DNA of 64,000 nucleotides from Zongyangia hominis (GTDB taxonomy: Bacteria; Bacillota; Clostridia; Oscillospirales; Ruminococcaceae): NCBI RefSeq assembly GCF_014385095.1, contig NZ_JACRTC010000001.1:434001-498000 (forward strand), read 5' to 3'. Every line of letters starts with the position of its first letter. The stretch's first letter is position 1. Position numbers and translations under genes: made by a program. A model generated the notes under the pieces. The model did no database searches. It was not told the origin of the DNA and saw nothing but the letters and a program-made list of their open reading frames with translations. Shown piece after piece: positions 56,355 to 64,000 of the stretch.

Positions 56355-56928
56355 GATACAACCCACCTCCTGATTGTATTTACATCTTTTTTATTATTGT
56401 AAATGTTCTGTACAGTGAAAACAATTGACAAATCTGATATTTTTTCATCCACTTTTTATATTTTTATGATAAACGGGGCGTTTCTTTCCTCATTTTCGTC
56501 TGTTTCCAAAGTTAATTGAGGGATAATCTTCGGGTTTTCCCGTCCAATTGATTTCCAAAGTTGTTAGTAGTAAAAATTTCATGTATGCTTTTGGTTACAA
56601 ATTGTATGCAGCATTTTGGGCGATCTAGCTAAAAAGATCAGGGGATATTTTGGATCAAAATATCATATGGATACGATAAAAACGTTTTTTGGAGGAGGAC
56701 AACAAGGGAAAAAAAGACTTGGATGGCTGCATACGTCAATCGCTCATTCACACGATTTTTCGCCCTTTCTGGAGAAGGAAATTACCGAAAAATCGCCATT
56801 TTTCGTCCTTTCTGCCCATAAATAAAAAACGCAGCCATTTTGTCGGCTGCGTTTTTACTTTGTTTCCCTCGTCCTTCCAAGCAGGACAACCCCACGAATT
56901 CCCATTGGGTTTACGTGCTTGCCACTAG
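56355..56928. other. 574-bp AT-rich gap between araR and comEA
   Basis: No gene can be supported; small open frames near 56616-56928 lack ribosome-binding sites and family features. The gap has an 11-base direct repeat TTTCCAAAGTT (56503-56513, 56552-56562), a hairpin GATATTTTG-GAT-CAAAATATC (56644-56664), and a terminator at 56825-56856. A weak promoter-like pair, TTGTTA-17-TATGCT, lies near 56561-56589. A small RNA transcribed from the plus strand is possible. Confidence 0.45.
56825..56856 (+). terminator. Terminator in the araR-comEA gap
   Basis: Stem AAAAACGCAGCC / GGCTGCGTTTTT with an eight-base loop. It may serve comEA on the minus strand (about 70 bp after its stop) or a plus-strand transcript from the gap. 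Confidence 0.75.
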
Positions 56929-57321
56929 CTATTCTAAAACGATGTAAGGCCGGATATTTTCCAGCGTCTTCTCTCCGATGCCGGAGACGTTGACCAACTC
57001 CTCGACGGAGCGGATGACGCCCACCGCCTCCCGATAGTCCAAAATGGCCTGGGCTTTCACCGGCCCAATGCCGGGAATTTGGTCCAGTTCCTCCTTGGTG
57101 GCCGCATTAATATTGATGGGAAAATGAACCGATACGCTTTCCGAGGTTGACGCGCTGGAAAAGACATCGCCGTTTCCAGAAGCGCTCAGTGATTCCTGCT
57201 GATAATAGTGGATTTCCGGTTCAACCACGGAGGGAATGGTGGCGGCATTAAAGGCCACCAGAAAAATGGACATGAGAAGCACGATGATGAGTAGAATTTG
57301 AATGTCGCGGCGATTGCCCAT
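56929..57321 (-). CDS. comEA: ComEA-like helix-hairpin-helix DNA-binding protein
   Basis: A 130-residue protein with an N-terminal membrane anchor (about 9-27, ILLIIVLLMSIFLVAFNAA), a linker, and two helix-hairpin-helix motifs (ININAATKEELDQIPGIGPVKAQAILDYR region and VEELVNVSGIGEKTLENI). ComEA binds incoming DNA outside the membrane during transformation. The SLBB domain of full-length ComEA is absent, and no comEC or comEB is nearby, so the role in competence is uncertain. The ATG at 57321 follows GGGAGTG. Confidence 0.85.
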   Translation of the reverse strand: MGNRRDIQILLIIVLLMSIFLVAFNAATIPSVVEPEIHYYQQESLSASGNGDVFSSASTSESVSVHFPININAATKEELDQIPGIGPVKAQAILDYREAVGVIRSVEELVNVSGIGEKTLENIRPYIVLE

Positions 57322-57394
57322 GGATGTCACTCCCTTCCCCAGTTGTCCTATCTAGTATAGCATATTATATGACAAATTTCGACATCTATGCTAA

Positions 57395-57430
57395 AAAAAG
57401 GAGCCGCACTGTAAGGTACGACTCCTTTTT
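57395..57430 (-). terminator. Terminator of the transketolase operon
   Basis: Stem AAAAAGGAG / CTCCTTTTT (57395-57403, 57422-57430) with partial pairing inside the loop, 11 bp beyond the stop of the C-terminal subunit gene. Confidence 0.7.
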
Positions 57431-57440
57431 ATTTGTTCAA

Positions 57441-58379
57441 TTACAGGGACGCTTTGATCGTTTGGGCGATATCTTCGCCGGTGAGATGAAACTGCCGGAG
57501 CAATTCCACCGCCGGTCCGGAGTAGCCAAAGCGGTCCTGGACGCCGATGCGGTGTACCTTGACCGGGCACTGCTCCGCCACCACAGCGGCAACAGCTTCG
57601 CCCAGGCCGCCGATAACGCTGTGCTCTTCGGCGGTAAAGAGAAGTCCGGTCTCCCTTGCCGCCTTGACGACGATCTCCTCGTCCAGGGGCTTGATGGTGT
57701 GGATGTTGATGACCCGCACGTCGATGCCGTCGGCCGCCAGCAGCTCGGCGGCTTTGAGGGACTGCTGTACCATGAGGCCGGTGGCGATAATGGTAGCGTC
57801 CTTGCCGTCCCGCAGCTGGATGCCCTTGCCCAGCTCAAAATGATAATCGGGAGCATTGTTGACATTCTCCACCGCCAGTCTGCCGAAGCGCAGATAGACA
57901 GGTCCATCGTGCTGAATGGCCGCTTCCACCGCCGCCCTGGCCTCGGTGTCGTCGCAGGGATTGAGGATCACCATGCCGGGGATGGCGCGCATCAGCGCGA
58001 TGTCCTCCAGACACTGGTGGGTGGCGCCGTCTTCGCCCACCGTGATGCCCGCGTGAGTGGCGCCGATCTTGACGTTGAGGTGGGGATAAGCGATGGAATT
58101 GCGGATGATCTCATAAGCTCTGCCCGCCGCGAACATGGCGAAGGAACTGGCAAAGGGAATCTTGCCGCAGGTGGCCATACCGGCGGCCACGCCCATCATG
58201 TTGGCCTCCGAAATGCCGCACTCATAAAAACGCTCGGGGAACTTTTTGAGGAATACTTCGGTTTTGGTGGCCTTGGCGAGGTCCGCGTCCAGAACCACCA
58301 GATTTTCATATTTGGAACCCAGTTCGGCCAAAGCCGCGCCGTAGCTTTCCCGGGTTGCTTTTTTGATGACGTCCGCCAT
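57441..58379 (-). CDS. Transketolase, C-terminal subunit
   Basis: The pyrimidine-binding and C-terminal half of a split transketolase, 312 residues. It has ESYGAALAELG at the N-terminus, CGISEANMMGVAAGMA, HAGITVGEDGATHQCLEDIALMR, and IHTIKPLDEE. With the N-terminal subunit encoded immediately upstream (its ATG directly follows the other gene's stop), it forms an enzyme that moves two-carbon units in the non-oxidative pentose phosphate pathway. Split transketolases are common in Clostridia. Confidence 0.94.
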   Translation of the reverse strand: MADVIKKATRESYGAALAELGSKYENLVVLDADLAKATKTEVFLKKFPERFYECGISEANMMGVAAGMATCGKIPFASSFAMFAAGRAYEIIRNSIAYPHLNVKIGATHAGITVGEDGATHQCLEDIALMRAIPGMVILNPCDDTEARAAVEAAIQHDGPVYLRFGRLAVENVNNAPDYHFELGKGIQLRDGKDATIIATGLMVQQSLKAAELLAADGIDVRVINIHTIKPLDEEIVVKAARETGLLFTAEEHSVIGGLGEAVAAVVAEQCPVKVHRIGVQDRFGYSGPAVELLRQFHLTGEDIAQTIKASL

Positions 58380-59225
58380 TTATTCCACCTCCAATTTATT
58401 GAGAACGGCGTGCAGTTCTTCCATGGCTTGCTTAAACTGCTCGTCGTTGGGAGCCGCGCCGTGCCACGCGCCGTTATTTTCCATGAAGGATACGCCTTTG
58501 CCCTTGATGGATTTGGCGATGATGGCGGTGGGCTTGCCTTTGGTTTGCTCCGCCGTATCCAGCGCCTGCATGATGGCGTCCAAATCATGGGCGTCAATCA
58601 TCTCCACCGCGAAGCCGAAGGAGGTGAATTTCTCTTGTAAAGATGCGGGAGAATTGGAATAAGCAACATTGCCGTCGATCTGCAGTCCGTTGCAGTCGAC
58701 AATGGCGCAGAGATTATCGAGCTTGTAATTGGCCGCAAACATGGCGGCCTCCCAGATCTGGCCCTCCTGGGTCTCGCCGTCGCCGAGGATGGAATAGACC
58801 CGGTAGTCCTTCTCCGCCGCTTTTCCGGCCGCTGCCATGCCGCAGGCTGCGGAAAAGCCCTGTCCCAGGGAGCCAGTGGACATATCGATGCCTGGGGTGC
58901 CTTTCATGTCGGGGTGCCCCTGGAGCATGGCGCCCGGCTGGCGCAGCTTCAAAAGCTCCTCCACAGGGAAATATCCCTTGAGCGCCAGCGCAGCGTAGAC
59001 CGCCGGCGCGCAATGGCCCTTGGAAAGAACGAACCGGTCCCGGTCCTCCCACTTGGGATTTTTCGGGTCCAGGCGCATCTTGTTAAAATAGAGACAGGCG
59101 AGAATGTCCGCGATAGACAGCGAACCGCCGGGATGCCCCGATTTTGCAGCGTGGACCGCTTCCACCGCGTGGATTCTGATCTGGCACGCCGTCTTTTCCA
59201 GTTGTGTCTGTAACTTCATTTCCAT
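58380..59225 (-). CDS. Transketolase, N-terminal (thiamine-binding) subunit
   Basis: A 281-residue thiamine diphosphate-binding half, from the ATG at 59225 after ACGGAG. It shows AAKSGHPGGSLSIADIL, LSKGHCAPAVYAAL, STGSLGQGFSAACGMA, the GDGETQEGQIWEAAMFA motif and NGLQIDGNV. It pairs with the C-terminal subunit gene with no gap. An imperfect hairpin lies in its leader at 59261-59302. Confidence 0.94.
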   Translation of the reverse strand: MEMKLQTQLEKTACQIRIHAVEAVHAAKSGHPGGSLSIADILACLYFNKMRLDPKNPKWEDRDRFVLSKGHCAPAVYAALALKGYFPVEELLKLRQPGAMLQGHPDMKGTPGIDMSTGSLGQGFSAACGMAAAGKAAEKDYRVYSILGDGETQEGQIWEAAMFAANYKLDNLCAIVDCNGLQIDGNVAYSNSPASLQEKFTSFGFAVEMIDAHDLDAIMQALDTAEQTKGKPTAIIAKSIKGKGVSFMENNGAWHGAAPNDEQFKQAMEELHAVLNKLEVE

Positions 59226-59260
59226 AAACGTACTCCGTTCCGCCGCTTCCGGCATTTGAT

Positions 59261-59302
59261 CGTCCTAGGAAAAACCGGGCGCTCCCAGCTTTTCTCAGGA
59301 CG
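59261..59302 (-). other. Imperfect hairpin upstream of the transketolase genes
   Basis: A 42-base symmetric element: CGTCCT / AGGACG outer arms, AAAA / TTTT and GGG / CCC inner arms, loop CGCT, with three mismatches between them. It lies 36 bp upstream of the start codon. No T-run follows on the minus strand, so it is not a standard terminator. Confidence 0.45.
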
Positions 59303-59340
59303 TGTGAGTATATGCAAAAGCGCTCCTTCATCGGGGCCCT

Positions 59341-60156
59341 TTATGCTTCGTAGTGATCCTCCAAATAGGAGATGAGCTCCGCCACCGCGCCGTCAAGGCA
59401 GTTGCAGAATTGCATTTCGCAGATCTCCTTGATTTGCGGTTTGGAGTCGGCGGGACAAACGGGATGTCCCACACACTGGAGCATCTCCACGTCGTTGTCG
59501 TAGTCGCCAATGGCGTAGACGTTTTCCATCGGGATGCCGTAAAGATCCGCTAGCTTAGGCATAGCGGTTCCCTTGGTGACGCCGGAGGGAAGCATCTCCA
59601 TATAGAATGGCCCGGTTTGAACAAAATAGACCCCCTCCACCTGCATATGGAAGGCGTGCTCCATGATTTTGGGCATCACTTCCCCTTCGGAGCCGAACAT
59701 GACCTTGAAAGTGTGGGGCGACATGGGAGAGATGCTCTCCAGAGGATGGTAGGTGAGGAACTCATTGGACAGGTGCTGCTTGGTGACGCTGTTAAGCCGT
59801 GGGACGTAGATGTCCCGGTCAATATAAATTTCGATGCCCGTGTTGGGGAACAGGTCATACAGCTCCTGGATATACTGGGCCGCATGGATCGGGAGGAAGC
59901 TGGTTTCGCTGATGCTGCCCGTCTTGTAGTCGTAGATGCCGCCGCCGTTAAAGACGATGGAAGAGCCGATGGGCGGCAGTTGGTCCACGTAATACTGGGC
60001 GGACACGATGGCCCGGCCGGTGGCGATGGCGAAGTTTCCGCCCTTGTGTGTAAAGCGCTCAATGGCCTCGATGTTCTGCTTGGGGATGCCGGCCTTGGCC
60101 GTCATCAGGGTCCCGTCCATGTCGGTGACGAGAAGGATGTCGGAGAGTTTGGTCAT
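59341..60156 (-). CDS. Cof-type HAD hydrolase
   Basis: A 271-residue HAD-superfamily (Cof/IIB subfamily) phosphatase. Motif I is VTDMDGTLM (about 9-17), motif II FAIATGRA, and motif IV AIGDYDNDVEMLQCVGHPVCP near residue 210, with a IIB-type cap between. Members dephosphorylate sugar phosphates or cofactors such as pyridoxal phosphate or FMN; the substrate cannot be read from sequence. It lies 30 bp downstream of the pseudouridine synthase gene, in the same direction. Confidence 0.9.
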   Translation of the reverse strand: MTKLSDILLVTDMDGTLMTAKAGIPKQNIEAIERFTHKGGNFAIATGRAIVSAQYYVDQLPPIGSSIVFNGGGIYDYKTGSISETSFLPIHAAQYIQELYDLFPNTGIEIYIDRDIYVPRLNSVTKQHLSNEFLTYHPLESISPMSPHTFKVMFGSEGEVMPKIMEHAFHMQVEGVYFVQTGPFYMEMLPSGVTKGTAMPKLADLYGIPMENVYAIGDYDNDVEMLQCVGHPVCPADSKPQIKEICEMQFCNCLDGAVAELISYLEDHYEA

Positions 60157-60186
60157 GAAATGCCTTCCTTTCCCAAATGGTTAATC

Positions 60187-61104
60187 TCACACAGATACGC
60201 TGTGAACAAAGCTGACAAATGAATCGGGCGGCGGAGCCGTAAATTCCAGATACTCCCCCGTCCGGGGATGGACAAAGCCCAGCGTCTGGGCGTGGAGGCA
60301 CTGCCCTCCCAAGCTTCGGATGACCTTCTTGGGCCCGTAGACCGGGTCCCCCGCTACCGGATGGCCCAGATAAGCCATATGAACCCGGATTTGATGGGTC
60401 CGGCCGGTTTCCAGCCGGACTTTGAGCTGGGTGAAGCCCCGCAGGCGCTCCACCACTTCGAAGTGGGTCACCGCTTCCCTGCTGTTTTTCTCAGTGACGC
60501 ACATCTTCTTGCGGTCGGTGGGGTGCCGGCCGATGGGCGCGTTCACTGTGCCCGATTCCTCCTTGATATTGCCGTAGACCACCGCCGCGTAGATGCGGGT
60601 AAAGGAGTGATCCTTGATCTGCTGGGCGAGGGATAGGTGGGCAAAGTCGTTTTTGGCCACCATGAGCAGGCCGCTGGTGTCCTTGTCGATGCGGTGGACG
60701 ATACCGGGGCGCAGAACCCCGCCAATGCCGGAAAGGGAGTCCTTGCAGTGGTAGAGCAGGGCGTTAACCAATGTCCCATCCGGATTTCCCGCCGCCGGGT
60801 GGACCACCATGCCCTTGGGCTTATTGACCACGAGCAGATCGTCATCCTCATAGACGATGTCCAGCGGTATATCCTGCGCCTCCACATCCAGGGAAGCCGG
60901 CGGCGGAATGAGCACTTCCACCCAGTCCCCCGTCTGGACCTTGGCATTTTTAGCGGCTGGTTTTCCAGAGAGGAACACATGGCCCTCCTCCATCAGCCGC
61001 TGTACGCCCGACCGGGACTGGCCCTCCAGGACGTCCGCCAAATACTTGTCCAGCCGGACGTTCCCCTCCGTTTCCACCGTGAGGCTCACCTTTTCACCGC
61101 TCAT
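60187..61104 (-). CDS. RluD-family 23S rRNA pseudouridine synthase
   Basis: A 305-residue RluA/RluD-type enzyme. An N-terminal S4 domain (VRLDKYLADVLEGQSRSGVQRLMEEGHV) precedes the catalytic domain with PGIVHRIDKDTSGLLMVAK, whose Asp is the nucleophile, and RLETGRTHQIRVHMAYLGHPVAGDPVYG. The exact uridine targets are not certain. It overlaps lspA by ATGA, and lspA followed by an RluD homologue is a widespread order in Firmicutes. Confidence 0.93.
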   Translation of the reverse strand: MSGEKVSLTVETEGNVRLDKYLADVLEGQSRSGVQRLMEEGHVFLSGKPAAKNAKVQTGDWVEVLIPPPASLDVEAQDIPLDIVYEDDDLLVVNKPKGMVVHPAAGNPDGTLVNALLYHCKDSLSGIGGVLRPGIVHRIDKDTSGLLMVAKNDFAHLSLAQQIKDHSFTRIYAAVVYGNIKEESGTVNAPIGRHPTDRKKMCVTEKNSREAVTHFEVVERLRGFTQLKVRLETGRTHQIRVHMAYLGHPVAGDPVYGPKKVIRSLGGQCLHAQTLGFVHPRTGEYLEFTAPPPDSFVSFVHSVSV

Positions 61105-61607
61105 GCGGCTGCCTCTGGCTTGGACTTCTTTTTGCCGTCAAAGAAGAGAATATAAACCACAATGGCGATCATGCCCAGCACCACACAGCAGTCGGCGAAA
61201 TTGAAGACGGGAAACTCGATGAAGGAAAAGTTGAGATAGTCGACCACAAAATGCCGCCCCACCGCGTCCACCCGGAAGATGCGGTCGATGAGGTTGCCAA
61301 GTCCTCCCGCGATGACCACACTGATGGACCAGATGAGGAAGGTGGATTTGACCTTTTTCATGAGAAGCGCCACGATGGCCGCCACGATGGCGAGGCCCGT
61401 GACCCCCACCAGCAGCCAGGTCTTCCCGGCGAAGAGGCCCCAGGCGGCGCCGTTATTCTGCACATAGACAAGCTCCATCACGCCGGGAATCATCGTGACG
61501 GTTCCCGCCCCCTGGAGGGCCATGACCGCCCACCATTTGATGAGCTGATCAATTGCCACCAGTCCCACGGCGGACAACAAAGCGATTGTAACCATCCGCT
61601 GTACCAT
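61101..61607 (-). CDS. lspA: Lipoprotein signal peptidase
   Basis: Type II signal peptidase that cuts lipoprotein signal peptides in the membrane. It has 168 residues with four membrane helices; the conserved NNGAAWGLF, GGLGNLIDRIFR and VGRHFVVDYLNF carry the two catalytic aspartates and neighbouring conserved residues. It lies between ileS and the RluD-family gene, a common order. Confidence 0.95.
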   Translation of the reverse strand: MVQRMVTIALLSAVGLVAIDQLIKWWAVMALQGAGTVTMIPGVMELVYVQNNGAAWGLFAGKTWLLVGVTGLAIVAAIVALLMKKVKSTFLIWSISVVIAGGLGNLIDRIFRVDAVGRHFVVDYLNFSFIEFPVFNFADCCVVLGMIAIVVYILFFDGKKKSKPEAAA

Positions 61608-61634
61608 CCTTTTTTATAATGTTAGACAGAAAAA

Positions 61635-61668
61635 ATTTGCGGTGCATCGTCTAGGACGCACCGCAAAT
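61635..61668 (-). terminator. ileS terminator
   Basis: Eleven-base perfect stem ATTTGCGGTGC / GCACCGCAAAT with a twelve-base loop, ending in a T-run on the minus strand, 4 bp after the ileS stop. lspA must then start from its own promoter or from read-through. Confidence 0.82.
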
Positions 61669-61671
61669 GAA

Positions 61672-64000
61672 TTATTCTTTGATGATTGCGGCGCAGCGGC
61701 TGCACAAGGTGGGATGCTCCCCGTCCTTGCCGACCGTATCGCTATAGGTCCAGCAGCGTTCACACTTTTCGCCGCCGGCTTTGGAGACGGTGACCTTCAG
61801 GCCCTCCACATCCCCGGCGAAATCGCCCTCTGCGGCGTTTTTCACTTCCACAGCGGAAACAATGAGAGCTGTCGTCAGTTCGCTCTGAACGCCCTGTAAG
61901 AAGTCGTAGAGCTCGCCCTCACAGCCGAGGGTCACCTTGGCTTCCAGGGACTTACCGATGACCTTCTCCTTCCGGGCCAGTTCCAGCGCCTTGTTGACGT
62001 CCTCGCGGATGGCCTGGATGCGGTCCCATTTGGCCATGAAAGCGGCATCCTCTTTGAGCCCGGAGGTGGACGGCATATCGTTAAACATGACGCACTCGGC
62101 GTCGTCGCTCTCCAGATGGGGCAGGTACTGCCAGATCTCATCGGCGGTGAAGGCAAGAATCGGCGCCAGCATCCGTGTCAAGGCACTGAGAATCCGATAG
62201 ATGGCGCTCTGTGCCGCCCGGCGGGACAAGGAATCCGGCTTCTCCACATAGAGGCGGTCCTTGAGAATATCCAGATAGAAGTTCGACATATCGATGACGC
62301 AGAAGTTGCGCACCGCGTGATAGATCATATGGAATTCAAAGTGATCGTAGGCGTCTCTGACTTTGTTAATCAGGGCGTCCAGCTTCATCAGCGCCCAGCG
62401 GTCCAGCTCGAAGAGCTGATCGTCGGACACCATGTCCTTGTTGGGATCGAAGTCGTAGAGGTTGCCCAGGATGTAGCGGGCGGTATTTCTGATTTTGCGG
62501 TAGACTTCGGAGAGCTGCTTGAGGATGTCGGGAGACACCCGGATGTCGGCGTGATAATCGGAGGAAGCGACCCACAGACGGAGCACGTCAGCGCCGTACT
62601 GCTTGATGATGTCCTCGGGCACAATGCCGTTTCCAAGGGACTTGGACATCTTTTTGCCCTCGCCGTCCACCACCCAGCCGTGGGTGCACACCGCCTTATA
62701 GGGCGCTTGTCCCAGGGCCGCCACGGAAGTCAGCAGCGACGACTGGAACCAGCCGCGGTACTGGTCGGCGCCTTCCAGATACAGGTCGGCGGGCCAGCGC
62801 AGCTCGTCTCTCTCCTTGAGCACGGCCGCGTGGGTGCAGCCGGAATCGAACCACACGTCCATGATGTCGTTTTCTTTGGTAAAGTGGGTGCCGCCACAGT
62901 GGGGGCATACAAAGCCCTCGGGCAGGATTTCTTCCGCCTCATGGGTGTACCAGGCGTCGGAACCCTCCTTGCGGAAGAGGTCGGACACCGCTTGGATGCT
63001 GTCGTCCGTGACCACGAACTTACCGCAGTCCTTGCAGTAGAAGATGGGAATGGGCACACCCCAGGTTCTCTGACGGGAGATGCACCAGTCGCTACGGTCT
63101 CTCACCATGCCGGTGATGCGGTCCTCGCCCCAAGCGGGGATCCATTCCACGCCCTGGATGGCCTTGTAGACATCCTCCTTAAAGCCGTCAATGGAACAGA
63201 ACCACTGTTCGGTGGCACGGAAGATGACCGGCTTTTTGCAGCGCCAGCAATGGGGGTACTGATGGATGATCTTTTCGATGGCGAAGAGGCTCCCCGTCTC
63301 GTCCAGATGCTTGGCGATGGCCTTGTTGGCCTCGTCGGTGGTCAGTCCCGCGAACTCCCCGGCAAGCTCGGTCAGCTTACCGCGGTCGTCCACCGGCACC
63401 ACAATGGGAATCTCCGGGTAGTGGTTGACGCACACCTCGAAGTCCTCGATGCCGTGTCCAGGCGCGGTGTGGACGCAGCCGGTACCGCTTTCCAGCGTGA
63501 CATGGTCGCCCAAAATGACCACGGAATCCCGGTCGATAAAGGGGTGCTGACACAGCACATATTCGAGTTCACGGCCCTCGATGGAGCCGACAATTTCATA
63601 GGTTTCAATGTTGGCCGCCTTCATGGTGGAGTCGACCAGCTCTCTGGCGATGATGTAGTATTCCTCGCCTGCCTTGACCGCACAGTATTCAAAGTCAGGA
63701 CCCAGACAGATGGCCACGTTACCCGGCAGCGTCCAGGTAGTGGTGGTCCAGATCACGAAATAGGTCTTGTCCAGATCGACGCCCAGAGACGCCATCTTCC
63801 CCTTGTCGTCCTTCACCTTAAACTTGACATAGATGGAGTGGCAGGGGTCCTCCGCGTACTCGATCTCCGCTTCCGCCAGCGCGGTGACGCACTCGGGGCA
63901 CCAGTAGACCGGTTTGAGGCCCTTATAGATATAGCCCTTCTTGGCCATCTCGCCGAAAATCTCGATTTGTCTGGCCTCGAACTCAGGTTTGAGTGTCAAA
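61672..64000 (-). CDS. ileS: Isoleucyl-tRNA synthetase (N-terminal part outside window)
   Basis: The 775 residues present lack the N-terminal 150 or so, including the HIGH box. The editing domain (WTTTTWTLPGN), the KMSKS loop as GEGKKMSKSLGN, the anticodon-binding domain, and the C-terminal zinc site CERCWTYS...LCSRCAAI are visible. The enzyme charges tRNA-Ile. Its promoter and any T-box leader lie beyond the window. An isoleucine T-box is found elsewhere in this window, before the XRE-cupin operon. Confidence 0.96.
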   Translation of the reverse strand, partial: LTLKPEFEARQIEIFGEMAKKGYIYKGLKPVYWCPECVTALAEAEIEYAEDPCHSIYVKFKVKDDKGKMASLGVDLDKTYFVIWTTTTWTLPGNVAICLGPDFEYCAVKAGEEYYIIARELVDSTMKAANIETYEIVGSIEGRELEYVLCQHPFIDRDSVVILGDHVTLESGTGCVHTAPGHGIEDFEVCVNHYPEIPIVVPVDDRGKLTELAGEFAGLTTDEANKAIAKHLDETGSLFAIEKIIHQYPHCWRCKKPVIFRATEQWFCSIDGFKEDVYKAIQGVEWIPAWGEDRITGMVRDRSDWCISRQRTWGVPIPIFYCKDCGKFVVTDDSIQAVSDLFRKEGSDAWYTHEAEEILPEGFVCPHCGGTHFTKENDIMDVWFDSGCTHAAVLKERDELRWPADLYLEGADQYRGWFQSSLLTSVAALGQAPYKAVCTHGWVVDGEGKKMSKSLGNGIVPEDIIKQYGADVLRLWVASSDYHADIRVSPDILKQLSEVYRKIRNTARYILGNLYDFDPNKDMVSDDQLFELDRWALMKLDALINKVRDAYDHFEFHMIYHAVRNFCVIDMSNFYLDILKDRLYVEKPDSLSRRAAQSAIYRILSALTRMLAPILAFTADEIWQYLPHLESDDAECVMFNDMPSTSGLKEDAAFMAKWDRIQAIREDVNKALELARKEKVIGKSLEAKVTLGCEGELYDFLQGVQSELTTALIVSAVEVKNAAEGDFAGDVEGLKVTVSKAGGEKCERCWTYSDTVGKDGEHPTLCSRCAAIIKE

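Noticed and set aside
56616..56825. Possible 69-residue protein in the araR-comEA gap
   Set aside because: It starts at TTG with no ribosome-binding site, has no recognisable family features and overlaps a palindrome.
57324..58640. 438-codon open frame antisense to the split transketolase
   Set aside because: Both transketolase halves carry thiamine-binding motifs on the minus strand; the antisense frame crosses the gene boundary without any feature of its own.

Overview
The window is about 64 kb from a spore-forming member of the Clostridia, moderately GC-rich and with a gene-order style typical of Oscillospirales (Ruminococcaceae/Oscillospiraceae) gut bacteria. The case rests on a spoIIIA locus, SpoIIM-, YunB- and CwlD-like genes, a SCIFF (six-cysteine) ranthipeptide with its radical-SAM maturase, two T-box leaders, and the clostridial nusB-xseAB-ispA-dxs-tlyA-nadK-argR-recN operon. 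The species cannot be fixed from the sequence alone. I see no rRNA or tRNA genes, CRISPR array, insertion sequence or prophage; nearly all of the window is chromosomal core.

Layout. 1-8155 (+): two very large PAS-array hybrid histidine kinases with a stand-alone Hpt protein between them; the first is cut by the window edge. 8289-12932 (+): tgt, yajC, a TIGR04086-type membrane protein, scfA, scfB and proC. 13082-13756 (+): SpoIIM-like protein. 13924-17550 (-): Xer-type recombinase and a MacB-like permease/HlyD adaptor pair without an ATPase gene. 17710-20027: a small cysteine protein (+), radA and cwlD (-). 20222-20977 (+): a collagen-like surface or spore protein. 21066-22776 (-): tyrS under a tyrosine T-box. 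22773-32836 (-): an eleven-gene operon from nusB to recN. 33049-38742 (-): an Asp23 protein and spoIIIAA-AH. 38849-44584 (-): ligA, yunB, and an acyl-CoA synthetase with an XRE-cupin regulator behind a second T-box whose specifier reads isoleucine. 44709-45512 (-): a Gph-type phosphatase. 45602-50978 (+): a glycerol / glycerol-3-phosphate cluster (glpP, glpK, an antitermination leader, glpA-like, glpB-like, DUF1667). 51117-51260: a candidate small RNA. 51388-52642 (-): a methyltransferase and its PadR regulator. 52738-56354 (-): araD, araB and araR with an AraR operator. 56929-63999 (-): comEA, split transketolase, a Cof-type HAD hydrolase, rluD family, lspA and the 3' part of ileS.

Functional links. 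The glycerol cluster reads as one regulon: GlpP should bind glycerol-3-phosphate and allow read-through of the leader terminator between glpK and glpA. The arabinose genes convert L-ribulose to xylulose-5-phosphate, which the split transketolase could take into central metabolism; araA is not here. tyrS is controlled by uncharged tRNA-Tyr. The isoleucine T-box in front of an acyl-CoA synthetase is the most unusual regulatory arrangement. It suggests that this enzyme activates a branched-chain acid when isoleucine is scarce. Other points of note are the spoIIIA operon split by a terminator after spoIIIAB, a 28-bp perfect palindrome beside the xer gene, and a promoter-terminator unit with no gene after the glycerol cluster.
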